This document shows positions 26,445-35,871 of a stretch of 64,000 bases of DNA, piece by piece. The translations under genes were made by a program, and so were the position numbers. Source of the DNA: Asticcacaulis excentricus CB 48 (GTDB lineage Bacteria > Pseudomonadota > Alphaproteobacteria > Caulobacterales > Caulobacteraceae); the NCBI RefSeq assembly GCF_000175215.2, contig NC_014818.1:62001-126000 (forward strand), written 5' to 3'. Within the stretch, counting starts at the first letter, position 1. The number at the start of each line of letters is the position of its first letter. The notes under the pieces were generated by a model, which was not told where the DNA came from, searched no databases, and saw nothing but the letters and a program-made list of their open reading frames with translations.

Positions 26445-27293
26445 TCAGGCGAGCTGGCACAGGTCAAGTTCGCTGAAATCGCCATAGTCGAGGTTTTCGC
26501 CGCCCATAGCCCAGATGAAGGCGTAGTTGGACGTGCCCGCCCCGCAATGGATCGACCACGGCGGGCAGATAATGGCGTCTTCATTGGCGGCGACGAGATG
26601 GCGCGTGTGACCCGGCTGACCCATGAAGTGAAAGACGCGATCACTTTCACCCATCTGAAAGTAGAAATAGGCTTCTGAGCGGCGGTCATGCAGATGCGGC
26701 GGCATGGTGTTCCACACATTGCCGGGCTTAAGCAGCGTCAGGCCCATCAGCAACTGCGCCGAACGGCAGATGCGCGGCACAATCAATTGATGGATAATGC
26801 GCTCGTTTGAGGTCTGAAGGCTGCCGCGTTCCAGCGGGTGGCTGCCCGACAGGGGGATGTGCTGGGTGGGGTAGCTGAAATGCGACGGGGTAGAGGCGAG
26901 GTAGAAGCGTGCCGGGGTCGCGGCGTCCACGCTTTCAAAGGTCACCTCGCCTGTATCCGCGCCGATATAGAGAGCATCGAGCGGGCTGAGGACATAGGCG
27001 ACCCCCTCAACGCGCACCACGCCGGCACCGCTGCCGACATTGACGACGCCCATTTCGCGGCGTGTCAGAAAGGATGAACCGGCCGCCGAGGCCGGCTCAC
27101 TTACCATAGGCAGGGCAACGCGCTGCTCTACCGGGGCGGCCCCGCCGATGACCAGACGTTCCTGATGCAGATAGTTGAACCTGACCGCTTCGGGAGCGAA
27201 CAGTCCGGTGATCAGATAGCGGTCGCGCAGGGTCTGCGTATCAGCGAGCGCCAGTTGGTCGGGGTGGGTGGCGTAATAGGTCTTTAAAAACAT
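26445..27293 (-). CDS. kduI: 5-dehydro-4-deoxy-D-glucuronate isomerase KduI
   Basis: The 282-residue bicupin matches KduI in length and in the metal ligands H200, H202, E207 (PPHLHDRRSE) and H249 (WSIHCGAG). It isomerises 5-keto-4-deoxyuronate, made from unsaturated galacturonate, on the way to KDG. There is no signal peptide, so it acts in the cytoplasm. I use the ATG at 27293, two bases past the ogl stop, because the protein then begins as KduI does; the frame to 27374 adds 27 residues that overlap ogl. It is last in the GH105-ogl-kduI operon. No kduD was found in the window. Confidence 0.93.
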   Translation of the reverse strand: MFLKTYYATHPDQLALADTQTLRDRYLITGLFAPEAVRFNYLHQERLVIGGAAPVEQRVALPMVSEPASAAGSSFLTRREMGVVNVGSGAGVVRVEGVAYVLSPLDALYIGADTGEVTFESVDAATPARFYLASTPSHFSYPTQHIPLSGSHPLERGSLQTSNERIIHQLIVPRICRSAQLLMGLTLLKPGNVWNTMPPHLHDRRSEAYFYFQMGESDRVFHFMGQPGHTRHLVAANEDAIICPPWSIHCGAGTSNYAFIWAMGGENLDYGDFSELDLCQLA

Positions 27294-27295
27294 GA

Positions 27296-28666
27296 TCAGC
27301 CGGTCGCCCCCGGTCGGGCATCGACCGCGTAGACGTGGTTCGCCCCGTGCATGTTGGAGACGAAGACGAGCCATTTGCCATCCGGCGTGAAGCGCAGATT
27401 GGGCTCAAGCCGGTAGTCGTGCGCGCCCATATCGACCAGCCGCGTCGCCTTGAACTTTTCAATCGTGATCAGCTTTTCATCATAGGAAGGCAGGTCGGCA
27501 TCAACGATGGTTTCGGCCTCCAGCAGTGAAATCCATTTGCCGTCCGGTGCGTGGGCCACCATATCGGCATCGCCACCGTCTGAGGCAAAGGTTTTATTGT
27601 CGGGCGCGATGTTGAAGTGCACGCCCCAGTCGTTTTGGTCCAGCCGCTTCCATACGCGCCTGCCGGTGGCGAGTTCCAGACCCGCCACCCAGAAGACCTG
27701 ACCGCGCGGCGTTTGCAGGTCGTACCACAGCCATTTACCGTCATGGCTGAAGAATTCGTGACCCCAGATCTCCATGTTCATGCTGCGGGTGTGTACGCTT
27801 TTTAGTCCTGTGCCATCGGATTTGATCAGTTTAATCCGATCGACACGATGCCACGGTCCTTCCATGCAGAACCGGATCAGGGTCGGGTCGGTCGGCGAAA
27901 ATTGTGCGTGGCCGATCCATTCCTCGGTTGTGAAAAGGACCCGGCGTGCCTGAGTTTTGAGGTCAATGGTGAACAGTTCTGCCGGCACGCGCGCCGCCCA
28001 GCGTTCCAGCATCCGTACCCCCTTGGCCTTGGCAAAGTTGAGCGGTTTGCCGTCCGGGCCCAAGGCGGCGTATTCGGCCTGTCCGAACTTGTCCACCGAA
28101 GCCTTGTCCCTCGGCTGCAAGGGTTTGGCCCCATAGGCGACCTGCCCCAGAAGCAGGGTGTCGTCGGCATTCGAGCAGGTGATGCGGCCGGCCGGTATGC
28201 GGGTTAGCTTGCGCACCTGTTTCGTGTCCACATGGATGGCGTAAAGCGTCTTGGGGCGGTCCTCGGCCTCACCTTCGCCGGAGTCTGTGACAGCATAGAC
28301 GGCTTCGCGCGTGGTGCGCATCATGAACAGAAGATCGTTATCCTTGCCCTTGACGAGAAGACTGGTCTTCCAGTCGCTCAAGCGCACGGCGGCAATCCCC
28401 GACGGCGACTTCATGACCATTATGTCGCCTTGAGGCGTAAAGGCGTGGCGATAGAAGTAAAGGACGCCGGAGCCGTCTTCATCGGAGACGCGTATCACGC
28501 GACGGCCGGTCTTCGGGTCAGTAAAGGCGCGGGGAGCCTGGCCTGGTGGTGTCGTTGCGGGCACTGCCGCGGCTTGCGCCTGCGCGGTCTGACCCACGAT
28601 CAGAGGCAGCAGGGCCGAGGCACCGCACAGGCCTTTCAACGTGGCGCGGCGGGTCGAATCCGTCAT
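27296..28666 (-). CDS. ogl: oligogalacturonate lyase (PL22), Tat-exported form
   Basis: The 456-residue beta-propeller protein has the PL22 stretches EEWIGHAQFSPTDPTLIRF, MEGPWHRVDRI and WGHEFFSHDGKW, with His and Gln metal ligands expected in the later blades (DWGVHFNI). It cleaves digalacturonate and short oligogalacturonates to 5-keto-4-deoxyuronate, the substrate of KduI. The N terminus has a twin-arginine signal (TRRATLKGL, then a hydrophobic run to about residue 31), whereas well-known Ogl enzymes are cytoplasmic. AAGGAG precedes the ATG and overlaps the GH105 stop, 11 bases upstream. Confidence 0.9.
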   Translation of the reverse strand: MTDSTRRATLKGLCGASALLPLIVGQTAQAQAAAVPATTPPGQAPRAFTDPKTGRRVIRVSDEDGSGVLYFYRHAFTPQGDIMVMKSPSGIAAVRLSDWKTSLLVKGKDNDLLFMMRTTREAVYAVTDSGEGEAEDRPKTLYAIHVDTKQVRKLTRIPAGRITCSNADDTLLLGQVAYGAKPLQPRDKASVDKFGQAEYAALGPDGKPLNFAKAKGVRMLERWAARVPAELFTIDLKTQARRVLFTTEEWIGHAQFSPTDPTLIRFCMEGPWHRVDRIKLIKSDGTGLKSVHTRSMNMEIWGHEFFSHDGKWLWYDLQTPRGQVFWVAGLELATGRRVWKRLDQNDWGVHFNIAPDNKTFASDGGDADMVAHAPDGKWISLLEAETIVDADLPSYDEKLITIEKFKATRLVDMGAHDYRLEPNLRFTPDGKWLVFVSNMHGANHVYAVDARPGATG

Positions 28667-28677
28667 GGGGCTGCTCC

Positions 28678-30927
28678 TTACTGTACAGGTTTAAAGGTAA
28701 AGCTCTGAGTCCTGACAAAGACGTCCCACGCTTCACGTGACTTGAAATCAAGCCCCCCGTCCCAGGCTGATCCCATATAGTAGGTGAAGGGCTGCCCCGG
28801 TGTGACGCGCACGAGGATCAGATAGTTTTCAGCGTCTTCGACAAAGCCTTCGACCATGGCCGGATCAACGGCGATGGTGATGGCGATGTGTCCGTGATCG
28901 CCGACATCCGGCTCCCAGAAGCTTAAAATGCCCGCCTTGGCGTCCTTCGTCACCACGCCCGATCCGCCATCGCTCTTGCGCTTGTTAATGCCGATACCGA
29001 CGATCAGAGGGTCTTTGGTATCCGAGCGTAGCGTAGAGGTCATCCGCGTGAAGTTTGAGCCCAGCGGCAGGGAGAAGGTGCGCGTTTCCCACACCTTACG
29101 CACCACATCGACGGGCCAGGGACGGTAATCGACGCTGAACTTTGCCTCATCCCCGCCGGTCTTGTCGATGCGGTAAGTCGAGAAGTTGCGCGAGGTCCAC
29201 AGCTTGTTCTCGTACCAAATGCCAAGCCCTCCCGCACCGCGTCCGCGCCCGACATCGTAATAATCGAGGCCTTCGCCGCGGTCGGTGTGGTAGTTGGGGA
29301 ACCTTAGCTGGCGGTCCATATAAGGGTAGCGCACACGCTTGGCCCACACGTCGATGCCAGAACCCGACGGGGCTTCGCGCACCTCCAGTGCCGGGCCATA
29401 GATGCGGTGTGCGACGCGGTCGTTTTCCCACAAAAGATCGTCGAACCGATCCGGCGCAAAGCGGGCAACTGCGCGCGGCGTCTGATCCGCCGGTGGCGTC
29501 AGCTTTTCGATGGGGGTCGGACGTTTCAGCGTCGTCGGATCGTACGCGAGGGCACGGGTCGCCTTCATTTCGGCCTCCCGGCGTGCCTTTTCGGCATCCC
29601 CGACCACGGTCACCGGCGCGATGGGCTGCGGCGTGGTGGCAAAGATGGCGTCGTCGCTATCACGGGGCAATGGCGCCTCGGGCAGGCTCTGCACCGGTTC
29701 ATTGAGGCCCATCACCTCGATCCCCGCCAGAAGATAAGCACCGGTGGCGTAGGGGCCGACGTCGGTAGGTTTGGTCGGCACCGGCCGGTCGCCGGTCTTT
29801 TGCGCCGCGCCGATCAGGCCATTGGGCAGAACGTGCCGATTGAGCGCCGCCCAGCCCTTCGTCACTGCGGGCTGATAGGTGGCGCGGTCCAGAAGACCGT
29901 GATTGATACCCCATGCCAGTGCATAGACGAAGAAGGCGGAGCCGGAGGTTTCGGCTTCGGGATAGCCTTTCGGATCATTCAGGTCGCTGCGCCAAAGGCC
30001 GTCGGCCTGCTGCAATTCGATCAGGCGGCCGGCCATTTTTTTGAAGATATCGACATAGAATGCACGGCCTTCAAAGTCGGCGGGCAGGGCGTCCAGCACA
30101 CGCACCAGCCCCCCCATTACCCAGCCATTGCCGCGAGCCCAGTAGATAGGTTGGCCACCGGTGCCCAGATGACTCTGGTCCTTAAACCGCTCGTCGCGCA
30201 GGAAGAGGCGGTCCTTTTCGACCCACAGACGCGCCGCGGTGCGCCGCCATTCCCTGTCCATGGCCTTCAGGTATTTCGGATCGCCGGTCAGGGCTGACTG
30301 TCGCGCCAGCACGGGCGGGGCCATAAATAGGGCATCGCTCCACCACCAGATCAGGGCTTCTGTTTCCTGTGCGCGGTTGAGATGCGGGACCATGTAATCG
30401 AGCCTCTGTTGCAGGGGCATGAGCACACCCGGCTGGCCCCGGCGCGCATAGAGTTCCTGATAAAGGTCGCCGATGGCCAGCTCGTCGGCATTGAGCATCA
30501 GGCGCTCGGCCCGCGCGCCGCGAAAGGCGTAATGATAGTGCTCCGCCGTGGCGGTCAGAAAACGCAGGGTGTCGGGATTGTCGCTGATCCGCGCCAATCG
30601 TCCCGCGCCAACATAGAAGGTGGCGGCCACCCAGTTGGAGGAAATTTCAGAGAGGTTGGACCCGGTCGAAAGCTGGATGGGGCGGCGGCTCATATCGGCG
30701 ATCTGAGCGGCGGCGACGTATTCCAGCACGGGCAGGACCGCCTGACGGCTTGGCACCTGGTCGGGGGCAAAGGTCGTAGTGGGGCGGGGCGGCGGCGTTA
30801 GCCAGCGCGCTTCGATCCCGGCCACGGGGGTTGTCTGCGGCGCATCGGCGGCCACAACGGATGAGGCCAGAAGAGCGCACATGACCAGCGACAGGGTGGC
30901 GTGTTTCGGGCGCGGGTGCGGGGTCAT
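28678..30927 (-). CDS. GH105 unsaturated uronyl hydrolase fused to DUF4861 domain
   Basis: Residues about 40-390 form an (alpha/alpha)6 GH105 domain with WSDALFMAPP (catalytic Asp) and YWARGNGWV. Residues about 440-745 form a DUF4861-like beta domain (NDRVAHRIYGPALE, GLDYYDVGRGRGAGGLG). GH105 removes unsaturated galacturonic acid from lyase products of pectin or rhamnogalacturonan. A signal sequence (ATLSLVMCALLASSVVAADA) puts it in the periplasm. The start at 30927 is chosen because the longer frame (TTG at 30987) would run through the terminator of the receptor gene. It leads the operon with ogl and kduI. Confidence 0.87.
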   Translation of the reverse strand: MTPHPRPKHATLSLVMCALLASSVVAADAPQTTPVAGIEARWLTPPPRPTTTFAPDQVPSRQAVLPVLEYVAAAQIADMSRRPIQLSTGSNLSEISSNWVAATFYVGAGRLARISDNPDTLRFLTATAEHYHYAFRGARAERLMLNADELAIGDLYQELYARRGQPGVLMPLQQRLDYMVPHLNRAQETEALIWWWSDALFMAPPVLARQSALTGDPKYLKAMDREWRRTAARLWVEKDRLFLRDERFKDQSHLGTGGQPIYWARGNGWVMGGLVRVLDALPADFEGRAFYVDIFKKMAGRLIELQQADGLWRSDLNDPKGYPEAETSGSAFFVYALAWGINHGLLDRATYQPAVTKGWAALNRHVLPNGLIGAAQKTGDRPVPTKPTDVGPYATGAYLLAGIEVMGLNEPVQSLPEAPLPRDSDDAIFATTPQPIAPVTVVGDAEKARREAEMKATRALAYDPTTLKRPTPIEKLTPPADQTPRAVARFAPDRFDDLLWENDRVAHRIYGPALEVREAPSGSGIDVWAKRVRYPYMDRQLRFPNYHTDRGEGLDYYDVGRGRGAGGLGIWYENKLWTSRNFSTYRIDKTGGDEAKFSVDYRPWPVDVVRKVWETRTFSLPLGSNFTRMTSTLRSDTKDPLIVGIGINKRKSDGGSGVVTKDAKAGILSFWEPDVGDHGHIAITIAVDPAMVEGFVEDAENYLILVRVTPGQPFTYYMGSAWDGGLDFKSREAWDVFVRTQSFTFKPVQ

Positions 30928-30940
30928 GGGCAACGTTCTT

Positions 30941-30973
30941 AAAAAGGTCCGGCCCCGGTCAAAGGGGCCGGAC
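30941..30973 (-). terminator. intrinsic terminator of the first TonB receptor gene
   Basis: GTCCGGCCCC/GGGGCCGGAC (30947-30973) makes a perfect ten-pair stem, followed on the minus strand by CTTTTT. It lies 36 bases past the receptor stop and 20 bases before the GH105 start. Confidence 0.9.
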
Positions 30974-31008
30974 TCAGTTACGGGCAAAGTTACGCGTACT
31001 GAAAGGGT

Positions 31009-34000
31009 TTAGAAGGTGGTGATGATGCCAAAGTAGTAGCGGCGACCGTAGTAGAGGGTATCGAAGACATAGGGCGTACCGCCACCGACATTGCGATACT
31101 CTTCGGGCGCATAGCGGGTGACCGTGTCGTCGAGCAGGTTCTTGCCTTCGGCAAACAGCTCCAGCTTCTTGTTGATCTTGTAGGACATGCGCGCATCCAG
31201 AGACTTCGAGCCGTTTTTGTAGATAGGCGTCACGGTCTTGAAGTAGCTGGTCGCGCCACCGTAGGGCTCCAGATTGATGCCAAGAGCCTGCTGGGTCGCT
31301 TCGTTTGGCACACGATTGGTGCCTTCACTGGCGTCCATACGATCGTAGTAGAAGTCGCGCTTCTGGTAGGCGACGCGGGCATTGAGCCGACCATCATCAT
31401 ACCAGAGGTTGACGTTATAGTAGAAATCCGACTGGAATCGGGGTGGCAGCGCTTTTCCCGTTATTGGATCGACCGCGGTGTTAGCAGCGTTTGACTCTGT
31501 CTTGGAGTAGTTGAAACCACCCCCTGTATACTTGAAATACCAGGGCAGGAAGGTGAAGGCCGTACGGGCTGACACCTCAAAACCGGTTTGCTTCAAGCCG
31601 CCGGGGCCGTCTTCGAATGTGTCTGCGATATACTTGGTGCCTTCCAGCTCGTATTCCGGCAGGGTAACGTTTTCGGGGCGCTGGGTCTTCACGTCGATGC
31701 TGTAGGAGGCCAGCGACACCTGCGTGTCCTTGTTGGGATACCATTCCAGAGACAAGTTAGAGGTGGTGGCTTCATAACCTTTCAGTTCCGGGTTGCCGAT
31801 GCGGCCCGAACACCGTGTGGCGGTCGAAGCGGTGGGGTCTTCGGTGTCCGGATCGCCGTCGTCGAAATAGCCCGGATTGTTGGCGTAGAAGTTGAGGAGG
31901 GCCTGATCGAGCTTATAACAGTTGGCGGCGCTGGTACCGGTCAGCTGCGTCATACTGGGGCGTGCACGCTGCTTGGCAATCGAATAACGCAAAACCACCT
32001 GATCTTCGATCGGCCAGATGGCGAGATTGAAGCTTGGCAGGAAGTCTTCTGACTGACGATCAACCTGAGTGACGCGGCGTGAGACGAAGACGTCGGTATA
32101 GGGGGCCGGGTTGAGTGCCGAGACCTTGGTCGTGTCCAGCGTACGGTTATAGAAGTTAACCGACGGCGCAGCATGAACGTCTATCTTCTGATAGCGAAAG
32201 CCGAGATTACCCGTAACCTGCATACCAAACAGGCGCGCCTCAAAATCGCCCATCAGGTAGGCCGAGGTCGTGCCTTCTTCTGTCGAATAGCTGGGACGCG
32301 TGTAGGTCTTGCCGTCAGACGCGATACATTCGTACAGGCAGTTTAGGTTATGATGGCTGAGGTCGGCATATTGACCCAGCGTGCTGAAGAAGCTGTCGAA
32401 GTCGAACGCCGTCCACGAGTTGATCAGCGCACCACGGTCCGGCATCCCTTCAAAATAGTTGGCGCCCGGCATCTTGATGATGCTGTTTTGCAGCAGTTCG
32501 CGATACTGGGCCGGAGTCAGCATGTGTTCCTTTTCCAGACGATCCTGACTGGTCGGGCTGGTCACGAGGGTACGTGAGCCGTACTGACAGTTTGCGCCGC
32601 TGACGCTGGGGTCACATAGACGAATATAGTCGAGGCTTCGGGCTCGCGACAGTGTGACGCCCGGTGCGATGTTAAAGCCGCCTTCGCGCCAGGTCTTGTT
32701 TTCGCGTGCTGTGTGCGACAGTCCGAACTTGACGGTCTTCAGAGGGCCGAAATGGTCGAAGAAGCGCGTGACATCCAGCTGAACGTTCAACTCGTTATTC
32801 TTGTCGGCCTGCGGCGTGTATTCCAGACGCGCGGTCGTCGTCGGGTTCTGGAACACGCCGGGACGCGGCGTGGCCCCGGCATTGTCCGGTGAGGTGGGAT
32901 AGAAGACTGCCGGGCTGGTCAGATCGACATTTGGTACGTCAAATGTCCACAGACCGTTTTCCGGGATCATGTAAAAACGGGCCGAAGGGATGGAGGCGAT
33001 GATCTTGAACGCATCATCTTCGCGCTCCCCCTTGGCAGACCCATACTGGATGCGGCCCTTGGCGATCCACTGATCCTTTTTGTAGTCGAGTCCGATCTGG
33101 GTGTAGTGCTGCTCATTCGTGCGCTGAATATCGCGGATCTGGCTGTCATAGTTCAGCGTGGTGACGCCATTGCCCCGGATCAGATCGTACTGGGTGATGT
33201 AGTGGTTCGCGTTGACCACGACATTGCGCATGTTGGTGCTCAGCACGCCGGCCGTGGAGGTCGAGCCCGACGGGGCGATGATTTGCAGGTTATAGGCCTG
33301 GAAATCCTGTTTACGGATATTGGGGTTGTAGGAGATGAAGCCGGTCAGGCTGTCGCTGAAGCGATAGTCGGCGCGCAGCTGGAAGGAGGTGCGCGTATCG
33401 CGGCGATTTTCGCGACGCATGCGCGGCAGGGACGGTGCATAGTCTTCCCATTGCGCATAGCAGTTCAGACGGCTGTTAATGCCGGTCGTTGGCAGGGCCG
33501 CGCAACCGGCCTTGGTCGTGACGGCGGCGGCCACCTTGTCATAGGGGGTGGTGAAGGTTTTTTCCGGCGAGTTGTCGTGATCACCAAACGGCTGATAGCC
33601 GACCTGTTTGTCCGATACGCTGTTAAAATCGGTTGAGGTGCGGGCGTCGTCATAGGTGAAGTTGAACAGGATGCCCAGACGGTTGTCGAGGAACTTGCGC
33701 GTCAGGATGAGGTTGGCGCGCGGCGACCAGTTGCCGTCCAGCGTGTTGCGCTGGTACTGCAGGTTAAACTTGTACAGCGGCTTGGCGAAGTCGAGGCCGC
33801 CGCGCTGTTCGATCTTCACCGTGCCGCCGACGCCGCCGGGGCGCATATCGGCGGTTTGGCCCTTGATGACGTCCACGCTCTTGATCAGGTCAGACGACAT
33901 GTCGTTGAGTGCCGTGACCGAACGTCCATTCTGGGAGTCGGTTGGCAACATAGACATACCGTCCACCTCAATACGAACGAGGTCATCGCCCTGACCGCGG

Positions 34001-34317
34001 ATCGTGAAGCCCCCCTGGTCGCCTGAGTCTGTAATGTTCAACGCGACACCGGCGATGCGTGCAATGGCTTCACCAACATTCTTGTCCGGGAAGTTACCGA
34101 CGTCATCGGCAACGATGGAGTCCTGCGCTGTCGCGGCTTTTTTCTTGCGATTGATAGCCGATTGCTCTGCGCGGCGCGCGCCCACAACGATCACTTCCTG
34201 AACGTCGTCGGCCTTGGCGGCCGGTTGCGCCGGTGCGTTTTGCGCCAGTGCCGCGCTGGCGCTACAGAGCGCCACCAGAGAGGCGCTGAACATGAGGGCG
34301 GTGTTTCTGAGTTTCAT
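31009..34317 (-). CDS. TonB-dependent outer-membrane receptor, probably for pectin oligomers
   Basis: The 1102-residue protein has a signal peptide ending SAALAQNAP, a plug domain (about 45-170, with EVIVVGARR near the TonB contact and FTIRGQGDDLVRIEVDGM) and a large 22-strand-type barrel ending in the aromatic residue of GIITTF, the usual insertion signal. It imports a ligand with TonB-ExbBD energy. The flanking pectate lyase, GH28, GH105 and oligogalacturonate lyase suggest oligogalacturonides, by context only. GGGAAGGG precedes the ATG and a strong terminator follows, so it is expressed apart from the GH105 operon or with partial read-through. Confidence 0.92.
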   Translation of the reverse strand: MKLRNTALMFSASLVALCSASAALAQNAPAQPAAKADDVQEVIVVGARRAEQSAINRKKKAATAQDSIVADDVGNFPDKNVGEAIARIAGVALNITDSGDQGGFTIRGQGDDLVRIEVDGMSMLPTDSQNGRSVTALNDMSSDLIKSVDVIKGQTADMRPGGVGGTVKIEQRGGLDFAKPLYKFNLQYQRNTLDGNWSPRANLILTRKFLDNRLGILFNFTYDDARTSTDFNSVSDKQVGYQPFGDHDNSPEKTFTTPYDKVAAAVTTKAGCAALPTTGINSRLNCYAQWEDYAPSLPRMRRENRRDTRTSFQLRADYRFSDSLTGFISYNPNIRKQDFQAYNLQIIAPSGSTSTAGVLSTNMRNVVVNANHYITQYDLIRGNGVTTLNYDSQIRDIQRTNEQHYTQIGLDYKKDQWIAKGRIQYGSAKGEREDDAFKIIASIPSARFYMIPENGLWTFDVPNVDLTSPAVFYPTSPDNAGATPRPGVFQNPTTTARLEYTPQADKNNELNVQLDVTRFFDHFGPLKTVKFGLSHTARENKTWREGGFNIAPGVTLSRARSLDYIRLCDPSVSGANCQYGSRTLVTSPTSQDRLEKEHMLTPAQYRELLQNSIIKMPGANYFEGMPDRGALINSWTAFDFDSFFSTLGQYADLSHHNLNCLYECIASDGKTYTRPSYSTEEGTTSAYLMGDFEARLFGMQVTGNLGFRYQKIDVHAAPSVNFYNRTLDTTKVSALNPAPYTDVFVSRRVTQVDRQSEDFLPSFNLAIWPIEDQVVLRYSIAKQRARPSMTQLTGTSAANCYKLDQALLNFYANNPGYFDDGDPDTEDPTASTATRCSGRIGNPELKGYEATTSNLSLEWYPNKDTQVSLASYSIDVKTQRPENVTLPEYELEGTKYIADTFEDGPGGLKQTGFEVSARTAFTFLPWYFKYTGGGFNYSKTESNAANTAVDPITGKALPPRFQSDFYYNVNLWYDDGRLNARVAYQKRDFYYDRMDASEGTNRVPNEATQQALGINLEPYGGATSYFKTVTPIYKNGSKSLDARMSYKINKKLELFAEGKNLLDDTVTRYAPEEYRNVGGGTPYVFDTLYYGRRYYFGIITTF

Positions 34318-34433
34318 GGTCTAAATCCCTTCCCATTTGTGGTGTCCCCGGATTGGCTTCCGGGTCGTTTTGTTGATCTTGAGTTGAGCCACCGGTGTCA
34401 TAGGGTGGTGGCGGTGATGAATGGGTGCCTCCC

Positions 34434-35864
34434 TTACGGCAGGCCGGTGAGCGTTTCGGCGTTCTCCAACTGAAGCGGTGCGCCTGTGCGGCTGACGAGG
34501 CGGCTGCGGACAAAGCGGACGTTTCGGGCATGACGGATCGAACCCAACTGATCGGCTTCGAGGGTCACATCCTCGATCTGGATGTTGCTGAGAGGTACGT
34601 CGGCATAGGCTTCCAGATCGACGGCGGTCTTCAAGCCTTTGGCGGTGACGCGCCGGATGCGAATGTTATGCACCTGAGGCAAACCCTTGCTGCGTGGCAC
34701 GGGCGCCGTCAGAGTCGCCCAGTAAGCCGGATACGCGGTGAGACCTTCAGGAATCTTCGCGTAGCTGTAGGCCGGGAACCAGTTGAGATTGATGCGTATG
34801 CCCGTTTCAGCCTGAGCGACGTCGATGTCGCTGATGTCAATGTCCGAAGCTCCACCGCCGCGCGTTGCGGCTGATTTGAACAGAATACCGTAGCGGACAG
34901 GTCCGATGACCCTAAGGTCGTGAACACGCACGTTGCGGATACCGCCAGACGTTTCTGACCCGAAGGTCACTCCGGCATAAGCCGCGCGAATCGTCGAATT
35001 GCGAATGACGACATTTTCCGTAGGACGGTTGACGCGCAGACCATCGGCATCCCGTCCGGCTTTCAGGCACAGGGCGTCGTCATTGGCGTCAATATCAGCG
35101 TGCTCCACCAGAATTGTGTGCGAAGAGTCGATGTCCACACCATCGGTAGAAGGGCCTTTTCCGTCGATATTATTGCGCACAGTGATGCCAGAGACCTTCA
35201 CATCGTGCGAATAGACGATCTGCACGGTCCAGAAACCGGAACGCGCTAGTTGCAAAGGCTCAGCCATTGGCCCGTTGCCCAGTTCGATGCGGCTGGAGTT
35301 ATAAATCTGGATCAGGCGTGGGCGTTGAGCGTCGTAGTCCGCCGCCCAGCGCAGCCCGCGCGCTTCATAATCGGCACGGATCGACTGAAAGCGGTCCCAG
35401 AAGACCTTTCCGTTACCATCGATCTTTCCTTCACCGTAGATGCGCACATCGGTTTGGTCATAAACATTCAGAAGAGCGGAGGGCCAGGGCAGCTCAATGC
35501 CGGCAATGCGGGTCTGCATAACCGGATAGCTCTCGATCGTTTGCTCCCCCACGAGCGTTACGCCCTTGTCCAGACGCAGCGCCATGCCCGACTTCAGGAA
35601 CAGTGAACCGGTCAGATAGGTCCCCGGCGCCAGAACAAGCGTGGCATTTTGTGCGGCTGCGGCTTCGATGGCACGTTGTAGGGCCGCCGTATTGCGCGTC
35701 ACGCCGTCACCCCTCGCACCAAAATCCTCGGCACGCACAGTCGCCGTACTGAGGGTGCCGGGCGCAGCTATGGAAATCTCCCGGTCTTCCTCCGCACGCG
35801 CCGCCTTCCCGGTCATCAGACCGGTTGCCAGCAGCAGGTGGAGGGAATGGCGGCGCGATAGCAT
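34434..35864 (-). CDS. GH28 family pectin hydrolase, secreted
   Basis: The 476-residue right-handed beta-helix protein has a short signal (RRHSLHLLLATGLMTG), the early motif DFGARGDGVTRNT and the Asp motifs STDGVDID and NDDALCLKAG. The usual GHG is replaced by YAG (AYAGVTFGSE), and the usual RIK position reads ILFK, so it departs from standard polygalacturonases. Family 28 hydrolyses galacturonan or rhamnogalacturonan; the precise bond is open. The ATG at 35864 lies seven bases after the pectate lyase stop with AGGG before it; the two form an operon. Confidence 0.87.
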   Translation of the reverse strand: MLSRRHSLHLLLATGLMTGKAARAEEDREISIAAPGTLSTATVRAEDFGARGDGVTRNTAALQRAIEAAAAQNATLVLAPGTYLTGSLFLKSGMALRLDKGVTLVGEQTIESYPVMQTRIAGIELPWPSALLNVYDQTDVRIYGEGKIDGNGKVFWDRFQSIRADYEARGLRWAADYDAQRPRLIQIYNSSRIELGNGPMAEPLQLARSGFWTVQIVYSHDVKVSGITVRNNIDGKGPSTDGVDIDSSHTILVEHADIDANDDALCLKAGRDADGLRVNRPTENVVIRNSTIRAAYAGVTFGSETSGGIRNVRVHDLRVIGPVRYGILFKSAATRGGGASDIDISDIDVAQAETGIRINLNWFPAYSYAKIPEGLTAYPAYWATLTAPVPRSKGLPQVHNIRIRRVTAKGLKTAVDLEAYADVPLSNIQIEDVTLEADQLGSIRHARNVRFVRSRLVSRTGAPLQLENAETLTGLP

Positions 35865-35871
35865 AAATACC

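Noticed and set aside
34390..34397. CACCGGTG palindrome before the first TonB receptor as an operator
   Set aside because: The symmetry stops at eight bases and such strings are frequent by chance in GC-rich DNA.
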